Shown here one piece after another: positions 1-6,654 of a DNA stretch of 24,223 nt. Position numbers and translations under genes: made by a program. Each line of letters starts with the position of its first letter. The stretch's first letter is position 1. Origin of the DNA: Clostridia bacterium (GTDB taxonomy: Bacteria; Bacillota; Clostridia; Peptostreptococcales; Anaerovoracaceae); the NCBI GenBank assembly GCA_900766045.1, contig CAAFTW010000054.1:1-24223 (forward strand). The letters are read 5' to 3'. The notes under the pieces were generated by a model, which saw only the letters and a program-made list of their open reading frames with translations, had not been told where the DNA came from and made no database searches.

Positions 1-233
1 CCGTTTCCTTCCGCGATCTCTCCGGCTTTTTGAATTTCTTTATGCAGTGCGCGCTTTCCTGCCTCGACAGGGTTTTTATAGAAATCCGGCTCGCGGAAAC
101 CGATTCCCGCTGCCGCGATGACGCCCATTCCGCCTTCCTTCGCGACGTGGCCGGCCAGATTTCCCATGGAAATGCCGATTCCCATGCCGCCCTGAATGAC
201 CGGCAGCTTCATATAGTCTGAAAGATTATTCAT
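1..233 (-). CDS. FabK-like / nitronate monooxygenase family flavoenzyme, N-terminal part
   Basis: Partial gene: the start codon is the complement of 231-233 and the reading frame leaves the window at base 1, giving about 77 N-terminal residues. The start is supported by a GGAGG ten bases upstream. The sequence begins MNNLSDYMKLPVIQGG and continues with GMGIGISMGNLAG, then GGMGVIAAAGIG. This is the FMN-binding TIM-barrel start shared by enoyl-ACP reductase II (FabK) and nitronate monooxygenases. Family knowledge: FabK reduces trans-2-enoyl-ACP with NAD(P)H in the last step of each elongation cycle, while nitronate monooxygenases oxidise alkyl nitronates. It lies 33 bases after fabH in the same direction, so an enoyl-ACP reductase role is attractive. 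However, the segment REPDFYKNPVEA resembles clostridial proteins usually annotated as nitronate monooxygenase, and the catalytic region is outside the window. Confidence 0.82.
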   Translation of the reverse strand, partial: MNNLSDYMKLPVIQGGMGIGISMGNLAGHVAKEGGMGVIAAAGIGFREPDFYKNPVEAGKRALHKEIQKAGEIAEGN

Positions 234-266
234 GATTCTTATTCCTCCGTGAGTAAGTATTGATCT

Positions 267-1196
267 CTATAATTCCGTTACAATCGCGCCATAGGTCAGG
301 CCGGCGCCGAACCCTACGCAGACCATTTTCATGCCCGGCTGAAGCAGATTCTTTTCCTGCATTTCACCGAGAGCAATGGCAATGCTTGCTGCTGATGTAT
401 TACCATAGTCGGCGATGTTTTTAAAACATTTCTCCTTGTCCAGGTGGAGTTTTGCCGCTGCACTGTCAATAATCCGCTCATTCGCCTGATGGAAGACGAA
501 CCAGTCGATATCATCGCTGGACAAATCTGACTGGGCAAGGATCTTTTCTGTGGCCTCCGGCACCTTGCTGACCGCAAAATGGTAAACTTCCTGTCCGGCC
601 ATAGAAAGGGCAGGGTTGAAGCGGCTGCAGTACAGCGCGTGATCGTTGTAGATCAGGCCGGAAAGGCTCTGGAAGAAGCCGTCCTCCCGGTATTCCGCAA
701 CGGCAGCACCTGCACCGTCTCCGAACAGCACGCAGGTCGTCCGGTCTTTCATATTGATGACCTGTGAGAGACGTTCGCTTCCAATGATCAGGAGCTTACT
801 GCAAGTATGTGCAGTCAGAAGAGCGTTTGCTGTGATGCATCCGTAGATAAATCCGGAACATGCGCCGTTCAGGTCCATGGACAGCACATCTTCCCGCATA
901 CCAAGGCGGGAAGCCGTTTCATTGGCGACAGAAGGGGTTGTCCGGTCCGGGGTTGCCGTGCAGACGATTACCGCGTCGATTTCTGAAGGATCCGTTCCGG
1001 CGTTTTTCAGGGCCTTTTCTGAGGCTTCTACCGCCATATCGCAGTTGGTCTTCTTAAACGCAAAATTTCTTTTCTGGATTCCGGTCTTTTTCCGGATCCA
1101 GGCGTCATTGGTATCGACGTACTGCCGCATTTCATCATTGCTTACTGTGGTTTCGCCGCGGGCGGCGCCAAAACCTGTGAATTTCAGTCCGGCCAT
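267..1196 (-). CDS. fabH: Beta-ketoacyl-ACP synthase III (FabH)
   Basis: Condenses an acyl-CoA primer (usually acetyl-CoA) with malonyl-ACP to start fatty-acid chains in the cytoplasm. The 309-residue product has the full thiolase-fold triad: Cys113 in DLNGACSGF, His236 in FVFHQANER and Asn266 in DYGNTSAAS. The C-terminal glycine motif VGFGAGLTYGA is also present. Length is close to the usual 310-330. The N-terminus carries the family signature for substrate entry, DAWIRKKTGI. An AAAGGA lies about eight bases before the ATG. The gene starts five bases after the accDA stop, so the two are almost certainly cotranscribed and FabH would use the malonyl units made by the upstream carboxylase genes. 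No odd residues seen. Confidence 0.96.
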   Translation of the reverse strand: MAGLKFTGFGAARGETTVSNDEMRQYVDTNDAWIRKKTGIQKRNFAFKKTNCDMAVEASEKALKNAGTDPSEIDAVIVCTATPDRTTPSVANETASRLGMREDVLSMDLNGACSGFIYGCITANALLTAHTCSKLLIIGSERLSQVINMKDRTTCVLFGDGAGAAVAEYREDGFFQSLSGLIYNDHALYCSRFNPALSMAGQEVYHFAVSKVPEATEKILAQSDLSSDDIDWFVFHQANERIIDSAAAKLHLDKEKCFKNIADYGNTSAASIAIALGEMQEKNLLQPGMKMVCVGFGAGLTYGAIVTEL

Positions 1197-1201
1197 TTCT
1201 A

Positions 1202-3016
1202 TTATCCTTTCCTGATTTCATCCGCTCCGACCCGGCGGAACTTTTTATATCTCAACTGCGTCAGATCAGAAGGGCGTTTTGGAAGAAGCGCAGATAACTC
1301 ATCTGAAACTGCAAGATCAACACCGTGATAGACGATGTCCGGCGTGTTCTGGGCGCCGCCGTAAGGTTCTCTGACGATCCGGTCACAGACATGCAGCTTC
1401 ATCAGGTCTTCTGCGGTGATCTTCATTTCTTCTGCGGCTTCTTTCCATCGGGATGCGTCTTTCCATAAGATGCTGGCAAATCCTTCCGGTGACAGAATGG
1501 AGAATACGCTGTTTTCCAGCATGATAATCCGGTCGGAAGAAGCAAGGGCCAGCGCCCCTCCGGAACCGCCTTCTCCGATAAATACGGCGATGGTCGGGAC
1601 CTGAAGACGGCTCATGGTCATGATGCAGGAAGCGATGGCCGGTCCCTGACCATGTTCTTCCGCCTCTTTCCCCGGATAGGCACCCGGCGTATCCACAAAA
1701 GTGATAACCGGACGGTGGAATTTTTCTGCTTCTTTCATCAGCCGCTCGGCCTTGTGATAGCCCTCCGGGTCCGGCATTCCGAAGCGGTATTTCAGGTTCT
1801 CTTCCAGGCTTCTTCCCTTCTGCTGGCCGATGACGGTGACCGGAAGCCCATGAAAAGAGGCGATTCCGCCGATAATACTGGAGTCCTCTCCAAGGCAGCG
1901 GTCGCCCTTCAGTTCCAGGAAATCCTGGAAAATGGCGGAGATATAGTCCTTTGCCGTCGGACGGTCAGACCGCCTTGCAATGGTGATCCGGTCCGCCGCG
2001 GAAAGAGAAGCTCCGGCTTTCTGCACGGAATCTGCCAGCCCTGTGCCATTTTCCGGCGCAGGGACTATCTTGTCGGTAGTATTTTGTATACCTGAACTGC
2101 CGCGAAGCTGCTCGTCAGAAATGGAATATTCCTCTGGTCTGAAATATTTCTTTCGGCCGCTCTCGTGCAGGCGGAGAATCTGGATCAGACATTCCCGCAT
2201 ATCCTTTCTCGGGATCACAGCGTCCACAAATCCGTGTTCTTCCTGAAATTCTGCCCGCTGAAATCCCGGCGGAAGCTTCTTTCCGATGGTGTCTTCAATG
2301 ACCCTCGGTCCGGCAAATCCGATCAGCGCGTCCGGTTCGGCGAGCTGGATGTCCGCAAGCGCGGAAAAACTCGCCCAGACGCCTCCGGTGGTCGGATGGG
2401 TGAGAACAGAGATGTAAAGCAATCCAGCTTCATTGTGCTTTGCGACGGCAGCGCTGGTTTTGGTCATCTGGAGAAGGGAGAGCATGCCTTCCTGCATGCG
2501 CGCTCCTCCAGAGCAGCAGAAAAGAATCAGCGGAAGCTTGTGTCTGGTCGCATATTCACAGGCCCGGGTGATCTTCTCCCCGACAGCCATTCCCATGCTT
2601 CCCATCATGAAGTAGCTGTCCATGACGCCCAGCATGACTTTAATGCCGCCGATTCTGCAGGTTCCGGTCAGGACTGCATCGCGGAGATGCGTCTTTTCCC
2701 GCATTTCCTTAAGTTTTTCATCGTAACCTGGAAAGTCCAGCGGATTCGTCCCCTGAAGACCCCGGTTCAGCTCCCGGAATGTGCCCGGATCAGCCGTAAA
2801 GGAAATCCTCGTGGATGCGGACAGTTTCGCGTATCTTCCGCAGTGGGGGCAGACATAGAGGTTCTGTCTCAACTCTGCGCGGGTGAACTCTTTTCCGCAT
2901 TTTCTGCAGGGAAGAAGCTCAAAATCATGTTCTATTTCCGCTTCCGGTTTTCCGGAACGGACCAGCTTCTGAATGGTCCGGATAATCGCTTTTCTTTGTG
3001 TAAATGCGTTTTCCAT
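1202..3016 (-). CDS. accDA: Acetyl-CoA carboxylase carboxyltransferase, fused beta-alpha (AccD-AccA)
   Basis: Transfers the carboxyl group from carboxybiotin on AccB to acetyl-CoA, making malonyl-CoA. One uninterrupted frame carries both subunits that are separate proteins in E. coli. Counting from the ATG at 3014-3016 (604 residues), a four-cysteine zinc ribbon (Cys37, Cys40, Cys56, Cys59) precedes the AccD crotonase-like domain with GGARMQEGM and HPTTGGVWAS. A linker at about residues 290-330 leads into the AccA domain, with RPTAKDYI, FVDTPGAYPG and GEGGSGGALAL. An upstream TTG at 3055 would add 13 residues (MPGENLKQKAEGI) but has no ribosome binding site, whereas AGAAGGG lies just before the ATG, although only three bases away. 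The gene sits between accC and fabH. The fusion enforces equal subunit amounts; similar fusions exist in other bacteria. Confidence 0.94.
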   Translation of the reverse strand: MENAFTQRKAIIRTIQKLVRSGKPEAEIEHDFELLPCRKCGKEFTRAELRQNLYVCPHCGRYAKLSASTRISFTADPGTFRELNRGLQGTNPLDFPGYDEKLKEMREKTHLRDAVLTGTCRIGGIKVMLGVMDSYFMMGSMGMAVGEKITRACEYATRHKLPLILFCCSGGARMQEGMLSLLQMTKTSAAVAKHNEAGLLYISVLTHPTTGGVWASFSALADIQLAEPDALIGFAGPRVIEDTIGKKLPPGFQRAEFQEEHGFVDAVIPRKDMRECLIQILRLHESGRKKYFRPEEYSISDEQLRGSSGIQNTTDKIVPAPENGTGLADSVQKAGASLSAADRITIARRSDRPTAKDYISAIFQDFLELKGDRCLGEDSSIIGGIASFHGLPVTVIGQQKGRSLEENLKYRFGMPDPEGYHKAERLMKEAEKFHRPVITFVDTPGAYPGKEAEEHGQGPAIASCIMTMSRLQVPTIAVFIGEGGSGGALALASSDRIIMLENSVFSILSPEGFASILWKDASRWKEAAEEMKITAEDLMKLHVCDRIVREPYGGAQNTPDIVYHGVDLAVSDELSALLPKRPSDLTQLRYKKFRRVGADEIRKG

Positions 3017-3105
3017 AATCCCTTCTGCTTTCTGTTTCAGATTTTCTCCGGGCAAAAATGAATTGCAGGGAAAGAAATGTACGGTGGACTGTCACGCGGC
3101 TGCGC

Positions 3106-4533
3106 TTAGTCCTGGCGGCTTTCTTCTTGCGAAGGTTCTTTTTGTCCTACGATATCGGCAATTGTTCCGGCTGTGCGGAGGGTGCGGATCATCGAGGGAA
3201 GTTCTTCTTCTGCAAATCCGGTGGTGTAGCTTCCCCGCAGGAACTTGCGGTTGTAGAGGATAAGCTGCTGGATGTCCAGGGTGGTCGGGATGCCGCGGAT
3301 GATGGTCTCTGCCAGGCTGCGGCGCATTCTTCTGACGGCCTGGACGCGGGTGTCGGCGTGGACGATGATCTTGGCCGCGAGGGAGTCGTACCAGGGTGAG
3401 ATGCTGCTTCCGCTGAAGAGGGCGCTTTCCACGCGGACGCCGCAGCCTCCCGGGAAGTGAACGAAATCAATGGTTCCCGGCGCCGGGGAGAATCCGTTCG
3501 CCGCGTCCTCCGCGCAGATTCTGCATTCGATGGCGTGTCCTTTAAAGTGAATGTCTTCCTGGCTTAAGTTCAGGGAGGCGCCAGATGCAATGCGGAGCTG
3601 CTGCAGGACGATGTTGATGCCGGTAACCATCTCAGTTACCGGGTGCTCGACCTGGATTCTGGTGTTCATCTCAATAAAGTAGAAGTTCTCCTGGTCGTCC
3701 ATGACGAACTCAACGGTTCCCGCACTCTCATAACCGCAGGCCTTTGCCGCGGTGACTGCTGCGTGGTATAGTTTTCTGCGGGTCTTGCTGCTCAGGCCGA
3801 AGCAGGGCGCTTCCTCCAGCATTTTCTGGTTTCTTCTCTGAATCGAGCAGTTGCGCTCGCCCAGATGGATGACGTTGCCATACTGGTCGGCAAGGATCTG
3901 CACTTCGACGTGGCGGGGGTTGACGATCAGTTTTTCAACATACACGGTCCCGTTTCCAAAGGCGGCTTCGGCTTCCATGCTTGCCGCGCGGCAGGCTTCA
4001 GAAAATTCCTCTGCGCTGTCCGCCCGCCGCATACCGCGGCCGCCGCCTCCGGCAGAGGCCTTGATTAAGACTGGAAAACCGACTTCTTCCGCGATCTTTT
4101 CCGCTTCTTCAATGGAAGAAACCGGTCCGTCGGAACCTGGAACAACCGGAACACCGGCTTTTTTCATCATTTCTTTCGCAACGGCCTTGTCTCCCATTTC
4201 TGAGATGACCTTAGAAGACGGGCCGATGAATTTCAGACCGTTGTCTTCACACTGCTTTGCAAATTCCGGGTTTTCAGACAGGAATCCGAAGCCCGGGTGA
4301 ACGGCGTCGCAGCCGGTAAGCTTCGCAGCGGTGATGATCCGCTCTTGATTGAGGTAGCTCTCTGAAGGGGAGGCAGGCCCGATGCAGACCGCCTGATCCG
4401 CCATCATGACAGGGAGGGAATCCTTATCGGCCTCCGAGTAGACGATCACCGTCTGTATTCCATTGTCCATACATTCGCGGATAACTCTCAGCGCGATTTC
4501 TCCGCGGTTTGCAATCAGTACTTTCTTCAGCAT
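3106..4533 (-). CDS. accC: Biotin carboxylase subunit of acetyl-CoA carboxylase (AccC)
   Basis: ATP-grasp enzyme that carboxylates the biotin on AccB using bicarbonate and ATP. The 475-residue product shows the domains in order: N-terminal preATP-grasp fold (MLKKVLIANRGEIALRVIR), the substrate loop HPGFGFLSEN, the glycine-rich ATP lid KASAGGGGRGM near residue 160, the metal/bicarbonate region EMNTRIQVEHPVTE, and the C-terminal biotin carboxylase domain. A family-typical RRNQKMLEEAP is also present. Slightly longer than the usual ~450 residues because of a C-terminal tail (QKEPSQEESRQD), which is hydrophilic and probably unstructured. The start overlaps the accB stop by seven bases (ATGCTGA), with GAGGT upstream, so translation is probably coupled to accB. 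Confidence 0.97.
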   Translation of the reverse strand: MLKKVLIANRGEIALRVIRECMDNGIQTVIVYSEADKDSLPVMMADQAVCIGPASPSESYLNQERIITAAKLTGCDAVHPGFGFLSENPEFAKQCEDNGLKFIGPSSKVISEMGDKAVAKEMMKKAGVPVVPGSDGPVSSIEEAEKIAEEVGFPVLIKASAGGGGRGMRRADSAEEFSEACRAASMEAEAAFGNGTVYVEKLIVNPRHVEVQILADQYGNVIHLGERNCSIQRRNQKMLEEAPCFGLSSKTRRKLYHAAVTAAKACGYESAGTVEFVMDDQENFYFIEMNTRIQVEHPVTEMVTGINIVLQQLRIASGASLNLSQEDIHFKGHAIECRICAEDAANGFSPAPGTIDFVHFPGGCGVRVESALFSGSSISPWYDSLAAKIIVHADTRVQAVRRMRRSLAETIIRGIPTTLDIQQLILYNRKFLRGSYTTGFAEEELPSMIRTLRTAGTIADIVGQKEPSQEESRQD

Positions 4534-5126
4534 TTCTCTACCTCGAATAAGACCTGATGGAATTCCGCCATGTCTCCGTTCTTTATGCAGACTTTCTTAA
4601 CCGTCAGATCGTAAGGCGCCTTCAGTTCATTCATGGACTTCATCGCTTCGATGATGCACATGACCTCACCTTTTTTTACGCGCTGACCTTCTGTTACAAA
4701 TGGTTCTGCATCTGGTGCTGATGCGCTGTAGAAGATGCCGACCAGCGGGCAGAGGATGGGTTCTGCTGCATCGTTCTGCGGATTTTCCGTTTCTGTGCCG
4801 GCAGCGTCAGAAGCTGCGTCTGTGCGTTCTGTTGAAGGGGCAGATGAAAGAGCCCCTCCCGCTGCTGGAAGGACCGATGCGCTCGTCGTATCGTCTGCAA
4901 AACCAGTGCCGACAGTCCGGCTGTCAGCTGCATTTTCCGCAGGATCCAGCGGTGAAGCGGTATGGCTGCGGTTGCTCAGATTCACTGAACGTTCTGCGGT
5001 CAGACCTGCCGGGGCGCTTTCACGTTTCATTGAAAGCCGGATTCCCGGCATTTCCACATCCATAGAGATGAGGTCTGACTGCTTGAAATCTCTGAGGATT
5101 TCATTAAACATTTCCATACTTTCCAT
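4527..5126 (-). CDS. accB: Biotin carboxyl carrier protein of acetyl-CoA carboxylase (AccB)
   Basis: Carries biotin between the carboxylase AccC and the carboxyltransferase. The C-terminal ~80 residues form the biotinyl domain: PLVGIFYSASAPDAEPFV, then IIEAMKSMNEL with the biotinylated lysine at residue 163. The motif is EAMKSM rather than the common EAMKMM or EAMKLM; the residues around the lysine needed by biotin ligase (A-M-K) are intact. The N-terminal ~35 residues are the AccB helical segment. In between, residues ~40-115 are a long Ala/Thr/Ser/Asp-rich linker, which makes the protein about 40 residues longer than E. coli AccB (156). The linker is typical of mobile carrier domains. The gene starts 13 bases after acpP with a GAGG upstream. 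Confidence 0.95.
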   Translation of the reverse strand: MESMEMFNEILRDFKQSDLISMDVEMPGIRLSMKRESAPAGLTAERSVNLSNRSHTASPLDPAENAADSRTVGTGFADDTTSASVLPAAGGALSSAPSTERTDAASDAAGTETENPQNDAAEPILCPLVGIFYSASAPDAEPFVTEGQRVKKGEVMCIIEAMKSMNELKAPYDLTVKKVCIKNGDMAEFHQVLFEVEKC

Positions 5127-5139
5127 TATGCGCCTCGAA

Positions 5140-5370
5140 TTATTTCTTCAGCTTGTCTACGAGTTTTACAATGTCGCTGACTTTCTTCAGATCCGGAAGT
5201 TCGTCGTCTGGAATCTTGATATCAAATTCTTCTTCCAGAGCCATGGAAAGTTCAACCGCGTCCAGGGAATCGATGCCCAAATCCTCATCCAGTCTGGATT
5301 CCAGATCGATCTTATCTGCTTCAACGCTCAGAGTGTCAACCATTACTTCTTTGATTTTATCGAATGTCAT
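5140..5370 (-). CDS. acpP: Acyl carrier protein
   Basis: Small acidic four-helix carrier that holds growing fatty acyl chains on a phosphopantetheine arm. The 76-residue product has the expected modification site GIDSLDAVEL with Ser35, and the typical start MTFDKIKEVMVDTL. Length and net negative charge fit AcpP. AAAGGAGAAT lies just before the ATG. It is the first gene of the operon, followed by accB after 13 bases. Placing acpP at the head of the operon, directly after a long leader, would make its supply sensitive to any leader-based control. Confidence 0.97.
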   Translation of the reverse strand: MTFDKIKEVMVDTLSVEADKIDLESRLDEDLGIDSLDAVELSMALEEEFDIKIPDDELPDLKKVSDIVKLVDKLKK

Positions 5371-5691
5371 TTTTATTCTCCTTTTTTCTGACTGCCTGAC
5401 TGTCAGCGCAGCAGGATTGCCGTGATTCAGACGCTTCCGAGACGGATCTCTTCAGGGTCTTCTGGGCAGGAAACCGGGGATTGGTTCCCGCGTTTCCCTC
5501 CTGTGCCGGAAAGCCGGCTTCTTCTCCAGCTGCTCTTATGAAGTGGTGCCTGGCCGGGTATCCGGCTGATGATCCGATGGGAAGCGGCGGAAGAATTGCT
5601 TCCCCGTGTGTGGTATCCGGCCCGCACCCCTGCGCCACGCATGCTTAAAAAATCTTATTTAAAAATTATTATTTAAAATAATTTAAATAAC
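5371..5691 (-). other. GC-rich 5' leader of the fatty-acid operon (no convincing gene)
   Basis: About 320 bases separate the predicted transcript start from acpP. The stretch is much richer in G+C than the promoter region and, read on the minus strand, has several local inverted repeats, for example GCCGGCTTTCCGGC and GGGAACCAATCCCC. Two reading frames of 71 and 93 codons cross it, but their products (Arg/Ser/Gly-rich, no known motif, weak ribosome sites) do not look like proteins. I read it as an untranslated, probably folded leader. It does not match a riboswitch class I can recognise by eye. Confidence 0.45.
5655..5690. promoter_or_regulatory. AT-rich nested palindromes at the fatty-acid operon start (candidate operator)
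   Basis: TTATTTAAA at 5655-5663 is the exact inverse of TTTAAATAA at 5682-5690. Between them lies a second perfect inverted repeat, ATTATTT-A-AAATAAT (5668-5682). The block sits immediately downstream of the predicted transcription start, a classical repressor position. Fatty-acid operons in Firmicutes are often controlled by FapR or MarR-type FabT/FabR proteins, but this sequence does not clearly match the consensus I know for either, and no regulator gene is visible nearby. Confidence 0.5.
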
Positions 5692-5697
5692 GAGCTG

Positions 5698-5727
5698 AGT
5701 ATAGCACCGGGAGTGGGAATTTGTCAA
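5698..5727 (-). promoter_or_regulatory. Promoter of acpP-accB-accC-accDA-fabH operon
   Basis: Minus-strand -35 TTGACA (5722-5727, perfect) and -10 TATACT (5698-5703), separated by 18 bases, with a TG extension (TGCTATACT). Transcription would start near 5691. This is the strongest sigma-A type promoter in the window. Confidence 0.8.
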
Positions 5728-5755
5728 ATGATATTTTGAGAATCTACACGGAGAG

Positions 5756-5771
5756 GCCGGCGATTGCCGGC
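5756..5771. repeat. Inverted repeat between divergent promoters
   Basis: GCCGGC (5756-5761) and GCCGGC (5766-5771) are separated by GATT. It lies between the divergent promoters of the fatty-acid operon and the plus-strand gene at 5875, five bases from the latter's -35 box. No T-run follows on either strand, so it is unlikely to be a terminator; a protein site is possible. Confidence 0.35.
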
Positions 5772-5775
5772 TGAT

Positions 5776-5803
5776 TTGTGACATGTGTATTTTGTGGTAT
5801 GAT
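5776..5803 (+). promoter_or_regulatory. Promoter of the hypothetical gene at 5875
   Basis: -35 TTGTGA (5776-5781) and -10 TATGAT (5798-5803), spacing 16. It points towards the plus-strand gene, leaving a leader of about 65 bases. Confidence 0.55.
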
Positions 5804-5874
5804 AATGAACAGGCGTAATTGTCTGATCCGGCAGGGAAGAAGCTGCCGAGAAATAGTTTGGGAGGGAATGTTAC

Positions 5875-6594
5875 ATGGATAAGGATTTTGATTCCGCGCA
5901 GAATGGTATGGCTGCGTATATAAAGCAGATGAATATGACCAGAAGAAACACCGATGAAAAGGCGCAGGAATACGCCGATGACGCAGAAGATGTACAGGAC
6001 AGGGTCTGCGACCCGGAGAATGACCACTACCGGCAGACGGTGAATTCCGTGCAGGACTGGCAGAGCCAGCTTTCCGGCATTCAGGCCGGAGACCTTGATG
6101 AGTCAGATTTTGACCGGGAAGGAGACAGGATCCAGCAGGAGGTTCGTATCCGCGCGAAGCAGAGGGCTGCGGCGATGAGTGAGGAGGAGAAGAGAGAATT
6201 CCTGGACAGCCTGACCGATGCTGAGCAGGACATGCTGGCAGCCTCACCCCACTCCGTTGTTTCCGGCTGGCAGAACGAAGAGCTTTACCACCTCCGCCTG
6301 TCCGAGCGGTATTACACCCTCTATCAGCAGGAAAAGCAGGAGAGTGACCGCAGCCGCTGGCTTCTGATGATGTCCGCCTGTTATCTGCAGCTGGCCGGTC
6401 AGTATGCGAGCGATTACGACCGTTTCCAGCGGGCATTCGAGGTAAACACGAAACTTGGACCCTTCTGGTCCTCACAAATCGCAGATCTTGACGAGGAATC
6501 CGATATTTTCCCTATGATTCAGGAAACCAATGAGATCGTCAGTACCTACGCAGAGCTGATGGACGACCCGGATGGGACAAAATCCACCCGGTAA
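5875..6594 (+). CDS. Unrecognised acidic, helix-rich cytoplasmic protein
   Basis: I do not recognise this 239-residue protein. It has no signal peptide and no membrane segment, and is rich in Asp, Glu, Gln and Arg. The N-terminal half (to about residue 120) is strongly hydrophilic and should be mostly helical (KAQEYADDAEDVQDRV, DREGDRIQQEV, MSEEEKREFLDSLTDAEQ). The second half has a more hydrophobic helical core (NEELYHLRLSERYYTLYQQ, SRWLLMMSACYLQLAGQY). Coding is supported by a GGGAGG eight bases before the ATG, a promoter, and a terminator directly after the stop. It is monocistronic and diverges from the fatty-acid operon, sharing the upstream region with it. A link to lipid metabolism is only positional. 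It could be a scaffold or stress protein; I assign no function. Confidence 0.75.
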   Translation: MDKDFDSAQNGMAAYIKQMNMTRRNTDEKAQEYADDAEDVQDRVCDPENDHYRQTVNSVQDWQSQLSGIQAGDLDESDFDREGDRIQQEVRIRAKQRAAAMSEEEKREFLDSLTDAEQDMLAASPHSVVSGWQNEELYHLRLSERYYTLYQQEKQESDRSRWLLMMSACYLQLAGQYASDYDRFQRAFEVNTKLGPFWSSQIADLDEESDIFPMIQETNEIVSTYAELMDDPDGTKSTR

Positions 6595-6607
6595 CGCCGA
6601 CATCAAG

Positions 6608-6650
6608 AAAGCCCCGCCTGCCGCAGAATTTGCGGCCGCGCGGGGCTTTT
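6608..6650. terminator. Bidirectional rho-independent terminator
   Basis: AAAGCCCCGC (6608-6617) pairs perfectly with GCGGGGCTTT (6640-6649), with a nested CCGCA/TGCGG stem (6621-6625, 6631-6635). A-run on one side and T-run on the other make it work in both directions. It ends the plus-strand gene at 6594 and the minus-strand YhgE/Pip gene ending at 6655. Confidence 0.9.
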
Positions 6651-6654
6651 GCCG

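Noticed and set aside
2165..3061. 298-codon plus-strand open frame opposite accDA
   Set aside because: It lies wholly antisense to a well-identified gene, has no family motif, and its product is low-quality Ser/Arg/Phe-rich sequence typical of shadow frames.
5427..5642. 71-codon minus-strand frame in the acpP leader
   Set aside because: Start lacks a ribosome site and the product is Arg/Ser/Gly-rich without motifs; better read as leader RNA.
5722..5740. FabT-type operator TCAAATGATATTTTGA
   Set aside because: The arms are in the order TCAAA...TTTGA, opposite to the TTTGA..TCAAA form of FabT sites I know, so it is not claimed.
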